From the NCBI GenBank assembly GCA_032871835.1, contig CM065300.1:65235192-65299191 (forward strand): DNA of 64,000 nt, read 5' to 3'. The notes beneath the pieces were generated by a model that saw only the letters and a list, made by a program, of their open reading frames with translations, was not told where the DNA came from and did not search any database. Positions within the stretch are counted from its first letter, which is position 1, and every line of letters begins with the position of its first letter. The DNA comes from Dipteronia dyeriana. Taxonomy: Eukaryota; Streptophyta; Magnoliopsida; Sapindales; Sapindaceae. Positions 33,115 to 43,699 of the stretch are shown piece after piece. Position numbers and translations under genes: made by a program.

Positions 33115-34870
33115 ACATTCATTAAGGAAGCAACACCTTACAAAGGACTTGGGCAATCGCCCGAAACAACATGACACAAGCAAGGAGGGCACTCATCCAT
33201 GATTGACAAAAAGCTTCTGAGCTGCCTTATTAGAGATCTTAGGAACAAAATCAATACTAACGTTAGGGAGATCCTCCATAAGCATCTTAGCATCTCTGAT
33301 TAGCAGCCTAACTTCGAAACATGGGATACCATCATACCAGGCACCTTAACAAGATTTACCACCATCAGATTCGATAAGGCATGGTGAGCTAACTGTAAAC
33401 CTCTCTTCATGGCCAGAGCCTTAACCTTTGATGGGATTTTCATCCTCCAAAGGAATTTCCACCAAGAAACAGCCGAATTTAACCCCGAGTAGTTTGGATT
33501 CGACCAAACATTATTCCTAAAAAGATAGCCACTCTTCACAGAGAAGAAGCCCAACTTCTCATAATGCCACATGACAGAGTCGGCCATAGAAGGAGTAGAG
33601 CAAGGTAAACTCAAAATCAAATCTGCATCAGATGGAAAAAACGAAGCACGAATTAACTCCTCATTCCACTCGCTTGTGGGAGGCTTCAAAACCGACACTT
33701 TAGCTGCTCTCCAAGAACAGGCGGCGAAATAACTCAAAAATTCAAAGGTCTAGGAATCCATCGATCTCGGTAATTGGAGACCGACTCCCCGTTACCAATA
33801 TGCCACCTAGAACCAGCCTTTAGCAGCTCTCTACCCCACAAAAGACTCCGTCAAAAATAAGAATTGCCAGTACCACACCCAGCTTGGAACAAATGAACAT
33901 CTGCTTAAGAACTTTGGCTGCCTAGGAATTAGGATAATGGATCGACCTTCAACACTTCTTAGCAAGAAGCTCCTTGTTGAAATTCCAAAGTTCCGGAAAC
34001 CTAAACCACTAGAATCCTTACTGTGACAAGGTTTCTTCCAGGAACACCAGTGTAATTTGCAATTTTCATCACTCGATCCCCACCAGAACCTAATACAGAG
34101 CTTGTGCAACTCATACACTAGACCTTTGGGAAGCCTGAAAAGGGACATCGAATATGTGGGAATCGCCTGGACAATAGCCTTCAGAAGAACCTCTTAACAC
34201 CCCGAAGAAAACAACTTACTCTGCCAACCCTTCCACCGTTCCCACTCACGGTCCTTTATCTTAGCAAATAGAGTTTTTCTATTCTTTCCAGTGAAACTTG
34301 GGAGACCAAGGTCACGTTCATGGCACGGAGCTAGTCAGACCCCAAGAATTCTAACCAAATTATTTGCCCTATCGCGAGATACTTTCTTGCTAACGCATAT
34401 CGCCAATATTTGAAAGTTCACCATTTGACTCGAGGCACGAGCATAGGCATCCAGCACCCTTCGAATAGCTCAACAATTTCTATTAGCAGCGCTAGAGAAT
34501 AACAAACTATCATCGACGAAGAAAAAGTGTGAAATGTCCGGGCGTCACCTACTATAAAGAAACCTGCAATGTCATTGGTCTTCTCAACCGAAAAAATAAG
34601 TACGGGGAGCCGCTCTGTACAAATCAAGAAAAGAAAAGAAGAGGGGAGAATGTATACCCTTACCGAAGACATCTGGAAGGTTTCAAGGAACTACACTGGA
34701 CCCCATTCACTAGAAACGATAATGAGATCGATGTAATACAACGCATGATACGATCTATCCAAGATGCTGAAAACCCGAGTTTCCCTATCATGGGAGCAAG
34801 AAAGCTCCATTCCACATATCTAAATTCAGGACCATTGTACACGCCTTGTATTTTAGAAAAAATAGATTAA
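33115..34870 (-). mobile_element. 5'-truncated LINE, RT thumb and zf-RVT region, decayed
   Basis: Read on -, in shifting frames: RT fragments VEWSFLAPMIGKLGFSASWI and LSFLVNG (34,842-34,660), SFLFLICTE, the catalytic FFVDDSLLF at about 34,525, then FRLPKGLVYELHKLCIRFWW (34,148-33,831), and the zf-RVT-like SVMWHYEKLGFFSVKSGY (33,737-33,300). The order is that of plant L1-type ORF2. The 5' part, endonuclease included, is missing, and many frame breaks are present. No clear poly(A) tail or duplication found. Confidence 0.8.
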
Positions 34871-34914
34871 TGTTGAATGGAAGTAAATATAGGATAAGAA
34901 GAAAGAAAGATATC

Positions 34915-35675
34915 AAGACTTAGTTTGGTATTGCTTTCCCAACTGCTTTTGGGGTCAAAAGTGATTCAGGACCTAATATAGGGTGTTTGGTAAAATCGTT
35001 GGGAAGTGCTTTTAGTCACTTTTAGCTTCTCCCAATTGAGTTTTTGAGAAGCTACAAATACATGCTTTTGAATTTTGGCTTCTGCTTTTAGAAAACGCGC
35101 TACAGTGATATTAAATGAAATTTTACTAACTTTCCAACTTTGTCCTTACCTTTAATGAAATTTAACAAAAAAAATTGGACTTATATTTTTGTACAAAACA
35201 AAAAAAAATGTTACCATAACTGTATAAAAAAATTGAGATGATTAATTCAATAAAGTAAAATAAAATGAAATTAAAAAATAAAGTAGAATAAAATAAAGAA
35301 ATAAAGAAATAAAGAAATTGGACTAATTAATTAAATAAAGTAAAATAAAAAATGGGGTTAATTAATTCAATAAAGTACCATAATTATATAACACTTAACA
35401 CTAAACACAAATAAACAAGAAAAATGTAAAGTATAACATATTAGTACCATTTAGATGTCTATGTCCTTTTAGTAATTTTACACACTCACAACATTTTTTA
35501 TTTCAGTTTACTAAACACATTGAAATTACTTTTAGTTCTCACAGCACTTTTGAAAATCAGTTTACCAAACACTCAGCTGATTCTTCCCACAGCAATTCCA
35601 AAAGCGATTCCCCCATAACAATTTCAAAAGCACTTCTCTCCACAGCACAACAATGTCAAACTGGGCCCAAATCTC
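34915..35675. mobile_element. Candidate MITE with degenerate inverted ends (TAGTTTGGTATTGC ...)
   Basis: The left end CTTAGTTTGGTATTGC mirrors the right end, which in reverse reads CCCAGTTTGACATTGT; repeated AAGTGCTTTT/AAAAGCACTT motifs follow on both sides. The middle is AT-rich and non-coding. Divergence prevents a firm duplication call. Confidence 0.45.
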
Positions 35676-35793
35676 CTTAATATAATTTGATGGAGATCTC
35701 CATCAAAACATTATTTTTTTTATAATTAATTAATTAAAGAGAAAATGTAATTAACAAGGGACAAAAAGGACATTTCACTTTTAAAAACATTTA

Positions 35794-35986
35794 GGTGGTG
35801 TTTGGTTGGGTGGAATGGAATGGAAAGAAATCCATTCCATTTGTTTGGTTTGGTAAATGCCAATGGAATGGGCATTCCATCCAAAAACCAATGGAATACC
35901 CATTCCATTTCATTAACACATTTTATCTTTTAAAAATAACCCTCTATCTCCAACTCTATTCCAAAAATACCCTCATTTCCAAAAAT

Positions 35987-36020
<34 letters not shown>

Positions 36021-36379
36021 CATAATATATATTATTATATTGAATATATAATTTTATATTATATATAATTTATACTTTTATATTTTATTGTTATTATCCA
36101 AAATATATATTATATTTTCTAAATATTTATATTGTATATTATATATTATTTATAATATTTTATAAATAATGTTATTATAAATGTTTTGTAATTAGGGGTA
36201 ATTTGGTCAAAATACAATTGATTCCATTTCATTCAGTCGTTAACCAAATAAAATAATATTGATTCAGATATTGATTTTAAAGTCTCAATTAAACAAAAAA
36301 ATCAGTTTTTCATTCCTTTCCATTTCATTTCAATTTTCATTCTAATTTTCTATTCCACCGTGATTAACTAAACGTCACT
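35794..36379. mobile_element. PIF/Harbinger-like MITE, 586 bp, TTA duplications
   Basis: Left GGTGGTGTTTGGTTGGGTGG; right end in reverse AGTGACGTTTAGTTAATCAC; both continue into GGAAT-rich subterminal repeats. TTA flanks it at 35,791-35,793 and 36,380-36,382. A TA microsatellite (35,990-36,017) and AT-rich core lie inside. The trinucleotide target fits PIF/Harbinger (Tourist) elements. Confidence 0.62.
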
Positions 36380-36723
36380 TTAAAGTTAACCCTCGCTGAT
36401 CTTTAGTCAATGTCGTCGGAGTAAATTTGTGTGATTATTGTAGAGTTAAAATGTAAAATTTCAAACGTATGATAAGCTTATATAGAGAAGTGTGCCAAAC
36501 ATGGCCTAACGGGTGGGGCCGCGAGCAAGTTAAACAGGTCGACGGCAGGTACACGAGTGCAAAGAGCAGACAAGCGACTAGCCAGTGATTTTTATCCCAA
36601 GCGTTGAAATTACAAAACGGCGCCGACTTAAAAATAACAATTACAAATTTACATTTCAAATTTCAAATTTTATAAATTACATTCACGAACCCCAGTAGTC
36701 CACGTCAGCTCCCAACGAGACGC

Positions 36724-36731
36724 CCTATAAT
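36724..36731 (+). promoter_or_regulatory. TATA-like element of the DUF1644 gene
   Basis: CTATAATT lies about 30 bp before a CT-rich leader (36,755-36,785), a common plant core-promoter plan. The start of transcription is inferred at about 36,755. Confidence 0.45.
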
Positions 36732-36754
36732 TTTCCTCTTTCAACACCAACAGA

Positions 36755-36936
36755 GTCTCTCTTTATTTTCTCTCTCTCTCGCGCTCGCTTGAGCTCAGGG
36801 AGCCCTAGAATTGCTTTGCTCATTTTTCTTCATCTCCTTAGATCTTTTTAGATTAGTCGTTTTAGGGTTTCGATTCTGCGTAATCAGGACCCTAACTTAT
36901 TCTGATTTTATCCAATCCGACGCTTCAACGTTGCTG
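36755..36936 (+). other. 5'-UTR exon of the DUF1644 gene
   Basis: A CT-rich leader with CTCTCTCTCTCGCGCTCGC, no long ORF, ends TTGCTG before GTAAATCG at 36,937. A long 5'-UTR intron to 38,557 follows, with T-rich sequence and a possible extra acceptor at 38,012. RNA evidence would settle the exon set. Confidence 0.5.
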
Positions 36937-38557
36937 GTAAATCGTCTCTTTCGATTTTTGCTTGTTTAAATAATTCCACCCATTTTTAACTACGATTATA
37001 GCTGGATCTTCTCTGTTGCTCTGTTTTTTATTCAACTGTTCCTTGGATTTGGTTTTTGATCTTTTGATTGGATTCATTTCGTCTATTTCTGGATTTGTGA
37101 CGATGCGATGCAATTTTTTTTTTTAAAGAAAATTGATACTGAAAATGAGATATTGGAGGTTGCTAGTTTACTTTAGGGCTCTGTTTGTGGATTTTGATTT
37201 TGGTTTGCTGTTAATCAAGTTTGTCTTTTTATTTATTTTCAAAGTAAGAGAATTCATGATTTATTTGGTGCTGTGAAGTTTGTTTGGTGTATTCTCAAAT
37301 TGTTTAGGTTCATTTCTGTTTGATTGTGTTGAATTGGGTATTGAAGCCACAATCAAGATGGTAGTATCACAAAAATGTTTTGACCTTTAATTTCACTGTT
37401 GAGTACTTGAGTTTCAATGCTTGGGTTCTTTTCACTAGATTGCTTATTTTGTTTTTCTCAAGTTTCTGATCGATTGTTAACTCATTTAGGAAGGGATTAG
37501 TTTACATTTTTGTTGGCTGCAGCAGTCAGTCTCGTGCTTATTCCTTATTTTAGTTATCTAGGACTTTGAGTTGTATCACTTTATATTTATGGAGAAAAGA
37601 ACGTGCTAACACACTGAAAATTTGGAGATAGTATGCTTGGAACTGAAATTTATGCAACTTGTGAATGGAATTTATTTGGGAGGAAGTTTGTGATGAGGCA
37701 AAGTCGTGCTGAGAATGAGATACTGAGTATTTGATATTGGAGTCTTAATGCTGCAATCGAAAAAGGGTGTATCATGTATGTGGTAAGTTAAGTGGAAGGC
37801 TAAAAAATGCGAAGTCGGTGGTGGGAAAAATGATATTGAATTGTGGTTGTGGGATCTTTTGGATGAGTAGCTGTGATACAGGAGTTAAGTCATTATAGTT
37901 TCTAATTCAGACAAAGAATGATGATGTAACAGTTTCAGAGAGCCAATTTAGTTTGTGGTTCAATATGTTTTTGTCAGAATTTTAATATGTGATTGTGATT
38001 GTTGCAATGCAGATCATGGATTCATGGCTGTACTTGGTCTCGGCAGAAATACCATGGTTTTAAATCTTGGTTGCCGGTGCTCTCTCTTACATGGCCTATG
38101 CCTTTGGGTGTTAATGTTTTTATCCATCCTGTTTCACTGGTTTCGGTTCCTACAAAGTATGCATTTAAGGATGGCACCATAAAGGATGTGGCAAGGTTTT
38201 CTAGTGGATAATGTTACATGTATCTGTAGTATAGCTTCACGACCCTTATATGATTTTTATGAGTTATTGAAGATAAATATTTCTGTTGTAGAGTCGTGAA
38301 TTTACTCATTTTTCTTCAACTCTATCTGCATTCACTCCTATTCTTGTACAATTTTAACCTATATATTCCGTTGGTTATAACACTATCATATTGTGGGCTG
38401 TGTGTGTATGTGTTGACTTTATTTTGTCACGTTGTTTCTTTTTAGTGTATTTGTAAACATGGGACATTCTTCTGGTGGATTCCAACATACAAGTGTTGTG
38501 GAATGACACATGTTGATATGATATTTTTATTTTTGTTCTTGTGGTTTTTTCATTCAG

Positions 38558-40050
38558 TTGCTACCTTGTGGGAGGCACCAGACTTCAGTGTTTGTGTTAA
38601 TATATTTGAGATTTCAACATGCCAAAGGACAGAAGAGATCGTTCTGTGTCATTTGATAGGTATAGGGCATGTCCTTATCCATGCAGCTCTAGTCATAATC
38701 AGAGATCTTGTGCCAAAATATCTTCCGAAGCTGAGGAAAATTTGAAGGAATGGGAAGAAGCTAGGTGCCCTGTCTGTATGGAACATCCTCACAATGCAGT
38801 CCTCCTCTTATGTTCTTCCCATGAGAAGGGTTGTCGGCCCTACATGTGTGACACTAGCTATCGCCACTCAAACTGCCTTGATCAGTTCCGCAAGTCATTT
38901 GCAGAAGCTTCGTTGACAACATCTCAGCCAGAAGAAACTCGTCTCTCATCTCAGCCGGACGAAACTCCTCTCTCATTTCAGACAGAAGCAACTCGTCTCC
39001 TACCAGCAAACTCATTCTCAATTGTCACTTCAGAAGCAACAGCCACCAATTTGCAAGAAGAAAGAACCGAGGAAGTTTCATCCACACAACATTCTGTAAC
39101 TTGTGAGGACAAGTCTCTGTCAAAGCTAGTTTGCCCCCTTTGCCGTGGGGAGATTAAAGACTGGATTGTTTTAGATTCTGCTCGTCGGTTTATGAATGCA
39201 AAACCAAGAAGTTGTGCTTGTGAAACATGTGAATACAATGGTACCTATAAAGATCTTAGAAAGCATGCAAGGATTGAACATCCCCTTGTGCGACCATCAG
39301 AGGCTGACCCTGAGCGACAGCACAATTGGAGGAGATTGGAGCGTCAAAGAGACATTGGAGACTTGCTTAGCACACTTCAATCCTCATTTGGAGAGGAAAG
39401 TGGTGACAGTAGTGTTTTGCCAATTGATGATGGGGGTTGGCTTACTGTATTTTTTCTTATAAGAGTGTTTAGACCTGGGTCTAGTCCAAGGAGAAGCGGT
39501 TGGTCTAGAGCCATGGATATTAGGAGGAGAACTACCCGTACTACCCGCCGACTTTGGGGAGAGAGCTATGAGGGGGAAACAGGATCTTCTTCCAGAGATG
39601 AGGAGAATGAATCTTCCGATGGTGGATCAGCTCCGTTGAGGCGCAGCGAGCGCCTCCGACGGCAAACAACTCCAGACAACCAGCCTTAGTACCAAACCGA
39701 TCACTGAATCTCTGTGATCGTTTTCGTACTGAATTTTCAATTTGTAGGTTTCATTAGTCTTACAGTTTGAGTTTTTCAATTGTTATCTTGATGATCTATG
39801 CATATCACCAACTGGTTTATTATGTTTCAGGTGGAACAGAAGGAGAGGACTGGAATTCTACTACATGGGATGGGTGTCTGTTGCACAACTTGCTGGATAT
39901 ATGGATAAGAGTGATCTAATTGTAATTTATATGAACTTCTAGTTAATTTATATATCTTTTTTATCTTTCTTTTTTAATTCCGATTTGTTTCTGCTTGTAC
40001 GTCAGAATTCTCTTTGAACTTGTGAGCTTGAAATAAATTTTATTCACTTG
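38558..40050 (+). other. Last transcribed block of the DUF1644 gene (5'-UTR end, CDS, 3'-UTR)
   Basis: Acceptor TTCATTCAG ends at 38,557. The CDS is 38,619-39,689. A likely 3'-UTR intron (GTTTCATTAG ... TATGTTTCAG, about 39,748-39,830) and AATAAA at 40,032 come after it. Confidence 0.45.
38619..39689 (+). CDS. DUF1644 family protein (zinc-finger-like), 356 aa, intact
   Basis: A single open coding exon. Residues 49-90 carry the family hallmark CPVCMEHPHNAVLLLC, then CRPYMCDTSYRHSNCLDQF; 172-175 give CPLC; 201-221 give a C2H2-like CETCEYNGTYKDLRKHARIEH. A Ser/Gln/Thr linker (102-128) holds three 9-residue repeats (SQPEETRLS type). A hydrophobic patch GGWLTVFFLIRVF (272-284) precedes an Arg-rich, then acidic C-terminus. 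DUF1644 (PF07800) proteins are plant-specific; a rice member is reported as salt-induced, and the biochemical role is not established. The start is chosen at MPKDRRDRSVSFDRYR, the usual family N-terminus. It is the only apparently intact host gene in the window. Confidence 0.93.
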   Translation: MPKDRRDRSVSFDRYRACPYPCSSSHNQRSCAKISSEAEENLKEWEEARCPVCMEHPHNAVLLLCSSHEKGCRPYMCDTSYRHSNCLDQFRKSFAEASLTTSQPEETRLSSQPDETPLSFQTEATRLLPANSFSIVTSEATATNLQEERTEEVSSTQHSVTCEDKSLSKLVCPLCRGEIKDWIVLDSARRFMNAKPRSCACETCEYNGTYKDLRKHARIEHPLVRPSEADPERQHNWRRLERQRDIGDLLSTLQSSFGEESGDSSVLPIDDGGWLTVFFLIRVFRPGSSPRRSGWSRAMDIRRRTTRTTRRLWGESYEGETGSSSRDEENESSDGGSAPLRRSERLRRQTTPDNQP

Positions 40051-40735
40051 TGGCTTTGAAACCAAACCAAGATGAAGAAGGCATGGGCAACAGCTCAGTT
40101 GCAATAATGTGTGTAATTGCCCTACAATGACTTGTTTGTCACTTGTCCATGACCACCATATCCGGAGAGTAGTTGTGATTGCTTTCGTGCCCATATTATT
40201 CAAATCAGATTTTAAGTCAACTAGCGAAAGCAATTAATTCCCCTCTACCCCTCTGTTTAAGCATCTCTTAGCCTTTTAGTAGATGAATTTGAAGTTTTAA
40301 TCGGATCTGTCGGTCCAGATTGTTTTTTTTTTCTTTTTAAATAGAGCATTTATAATCTCAGTTTTTTTCTTTTCTTTTCTTTTATGGTTTGGTTGTTACC
40401 TAGAGTTTGAATGGTTAAAAAAAAAAGGCTTTAGTTTTAACATGAGAAATTCAAATTTTATACTTGTGCAAGCAACAGTTTTTGAGCTTTGATTTTTATT
40501 AAAAATTAATTAATTAAAATGTTAAAAATAATTTTATGATATTGCTATTTTCAACAGAAAGCTCATATATATATATAAAAAAAAATTCAAGTAAGTACGC
40601 ACCGATAGAATTATATAAAAACATTGACTGTGAGTCATTCATTTTACATATTTTGATTTGATATGTTTGTATTTATAAAAAAAAATTGTAAATGAGTGGC
40701 TCATATTTAATGTCCTTATATAAATAATTCTATCA
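40051..40735. other. Intergenic AT-rich DNA
   Basis: No gene seen. Inverted similarity between TAAGTACGCACCGATAGAATTATAT (read from 40,592) and ATAATTCTATCAGTACG (40,724-40,740) suggests a small foldback element flanking the next insertion. Confidence 0.4.
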
Positions 40736-40740
40736 GTACG

Positions 40741-41348
40741 TGTAGTACCAGAAAATCCTACGGTTAAAATTGAAGAGTTCAGGGCACCGACAATCAATGA
40801 ATAACGTTTTTTGTCGAATGCTTTGGATACTTTGTAAAACAATACTAAAAGAAAGGGTGTCTTGTAGGAGTCGTAGATAAGGCTTGTCGAGTCATGGGTG
40901 GTGTCATTTGGAGAGCCTTAGGTTTGTTTGGGCTGATCGTGGAAAGTATTTGAGATGAGGTTCCGGTGGCTAAAATATTGAATTTAGAGTGATAATTTTA
41001 TCAAGTGATTTCTCCCGAGTCGGGAATGATGAGACCGGATCCTCCTCCCTCTCTCTTGGAGAGAAGGGTGATATTTATAGTGTTTTTCTAAACCCTCAAG
41101 TTTGGTTTATTTAGTCGGTTACATGCAATTACTCTCCATAATTCTTTCTTGAATTTATGGATTCCATAATTGCCATTCAGAGCCAATTTGAATTGGCAGT
41201 TACAATTGCTTTGTAACTGAAAAACTTGGTCAACTAGCAATCAAGTCGGTTGATGACTTGAGTTTGGGTCATGGGTCGGACCCTTGGGGTTGGGCTTTCG
41301 TATTAGGCCTAGGGTCTATTTTTAATGGTGTTATTTTTGGCTACTACA
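40741..41348 (-). repeat. 3' LTR of the non-autonomous element
   Basis: 608 bp, aligned with 42,812-43,419 with scattered substitutions; includes CCGACAATCAATGAATAACG. Confidence 0.87.
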
Positions 41349-41599
41349 GTTAGCCCCCCACTCTATGAGTTGAAGTCTTCAAGGTAGATAATGAATTGTT
41401 TCGATAGAACTCTTGTGTTGATCGATCTACAAGATAGTGGTTGATAATTTCCAATGTTAGTTGGATAAAAATATCGTTGGTTGAATTATTTTGATAGCCT
41501 CATTATTTTGTTGTAAACCCCTAAGATGTGGTTTGAATTTGTTTACTTTGTCCACTTATTTTTTTATTGGACGTTATTCGATCGACGATGTTGGTTGTT

Positions 41600-41990
41600 G
41601 TTCGTAGCTTGATGTAGAGCGAAACTTGGCGAGCTCGAGTCGATGTAAGACGAAAATTATATATATTTGTTTAAATGTAGCTCAACAACAAACCTACATG
41701 GAGAATTTTGGTTCGTTATGTAGCTCGAGAATGAGCCTAAAAGAGATTTTTGATTCGACATGTAGCTCGACAATAAGCCTACATGGAGAATTTTTGCTCG
41801 ATATGTAGCTCGAAAATGAGCCTACATGAGATTTTTGACTCGACATGTAGCTCGACAATGAGCCTACATGGAGAATTTTTGCTCCACAATTCCGGTCGAC
41901 GATGAGCCTTTATACGGAGAATTTTGGCTCGATATGTAGCTCGACAATAAGTCTACATGGAGAATTTCGGCTCGACTTCGGTGTATAAAA
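41600..41990. repeat. Internal tandem repeat of the non-autonomous element
   Basis: Roughly 55-60-bp units built on ATGTAGCTCGACAATGAGCC followed by TACATGGAGAATTTTTG; about six degenerate copies. Short ORFs across it are repeat products. Confidence 0.75.
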
Positions 41991-42811
41991 TATCAACTCT
42001 TACAATTCGATCAATCTTGAGTGTAGAATATCAGCTTTGTCGCTTGACTGTAGATCAACTTACATGTCGCTCGACTTATAATGTAGTTTTATCAACTTGC
42101 ATGTCGCTCAACTTAGAGCGTTCAATATTTGTTAAAGCGGACACTGAATGTGGGAAGATGTAAGGCCATAAATTTGTATTAAAAGATTGCTTTGACATGG
42201 AGTACTGACGTGTTGATTGTAGCTTGCATGAAGTGATCACATGATTGAAATTATCAATGTCTGTCGTTCGACTTGGAGTGTATAGATATATATCCATGTT
42301 TGCATGTCTCTCGACTTAGAGCAGCTTGCACTAAAGACATGAAATTTTCATGTCAAACTTGTTAATTCAACAAATTGCAACTTATATAAAAAATCTTGTG
42401 GCTCAACATTAAGCAAAAGAAATTGTAAAACAATCAAATCATAATTCAGCATGGAAACACATACATGGGATTTCACTAACTTTATTGAAGTTGGCTCGAT
42501 ATGGAGCCTTTCAATTTTTTTATGAGCTCGACATTGACAGTTCATTATATTATCAATGTTATGTAAACTGACATAAAATGTAATATAATACCTCCAAATT
42601 TCTAGTGAGCAGGGTAATATGAGCTAGACCTTGTAAAGTCAAATCGTAAGTCGAAAGTGGATAATAAGAGGGCATATGGTGTTGTCGACTGCCAAGATGA
42701 AGGAATTCAAGATTTATGGAGTGGTATTTGAGCCATTTCGTCTGGCGTATATTCCTGTAAATTTGTTAGTTTCGCAAAAATGATTATCGAGCCCCACAGT
42801 GGGCGTCAAAC

Positions 42812-43419
42812 TGTAGAACCAAAAAATCCTACGGTCAAAATTGTAGAGTTCAGGGCACCGACAATCAACGAATAACGTTTTTTGTCGAATGCTTTGGATA
42901 CTTTGTAGAACAAAACTAAAAGAAATGGTGTCTTGTAGGAGTCGTAGATAAGGCTTGTCGAGCCATGGGTGGTATCATTTGGAGAGTCTTAGGTTCGCTT
43001 GGGCTGAACGTGGAGAGTATTTGAGATGAGGTTCCAGTGGCCGGAATATTGAATTGAGAGTGATAATTTTATCAAGTGATTTCTCCTGAGTCGGGAATGA
43101 TGAGACAGAATGCTCCTCCCCCTCGAGAAGGATGTTATTTATAGTGTTTGTCTAAACCCTCAAGTGGGGTTTTTTTAGTGGGTTACATGCAATTACTCTC
43201 CATAATTCTTTCTTAAATTTATGGGATTCCATAATTGCCATTCAGAGCTAGTTTGAATTGGAAGTTACAATTGCTTTGTAACTGAAAGACTTGGTCAACT
43301 AGCAATCAAGTCGGCTAGTGACTTGAGTTTAGGTCATGGGTCGGACCCTTGGGCTTGGGCTTGGGCTTTCGTATTGGGCCTAAGGTCTATTTTTAATGGT
43401 GCTATTTATGGCTACTACA
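42812..43419 (-). repeat. 5' LTR of the non-autonomous element
   Basis: 608 bp, TGTAGAACC to GGCTACTACA, followed by GTACG. Confidence 0.87.
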
Positions 43420-43439
43420 GTACGCACTTATAGGAAAAA

Positions 43440-43441
<2 letters not shown>

Positions 43442-43503
<62 letters not shown>

Positions 43504-43651
43504 ATTAGCACGTACTTATATAACTTTATCAGTGCGTTGAATATAAATCATTATATTTATATACTTTAACTCAAAATGTATGCATTTATCAAAGTTTCTC
43601 TATAATCAGTGATCCACATACAATGTAATGATGTAAGTTAACGAGAATATG

Positions 43652-43699
<48 letters not shown>
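43442..43699. repeat. Two TA microsatellites
   Basis: (TA)n at 43,442-43,499 and again at 43,652-43,695, separated by AT-rich unique DNA. Confidence 0.9.

Larger units (their letters stand above)
40736..43424 (-). mobile_element. Non-autonomous LTR retrotransposon (2.68 kb, GTACG duplication)
   Basis: The element is 40,741-43,419, flanked by GTACG. LTRs of 608 bp each lie at 40,741-41,348 and 42,812-43,419, TGTAG...CTACA. Orientation is -: next to 42,812 the - strand reads TTTGACGCCCACTGTGGGG, like the gypsy primer region TTTGGCGCCCACCGTGGGG; next to 41,348 it reads GAGTGGGGGGCTAAC, a polypurine tract. The 1.46-kb interior has no gag or pol motif and includes tandem repeats. It must have moved with proteins supplied by another gypsy. 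Confidence 0.85.

Noticed and set aside
34529..34870. 113-codon + strand ORF
   Set aside because: Antisense to the LINE RT fragment, which has recognisable motifs.
33040..34900. Target duplication of the - strand LINE (GTAAAGATAGATC / GTAAATATAGGAT)
   Set aside because: Only loosely similar in AT-rich DNA; not enough for a border call.
37955..38211. Two small + strand ORFs upstream of the DUF1644 coding exon
   Set aside because: They lie in the leader intron, overlap in different frames and have no domain.
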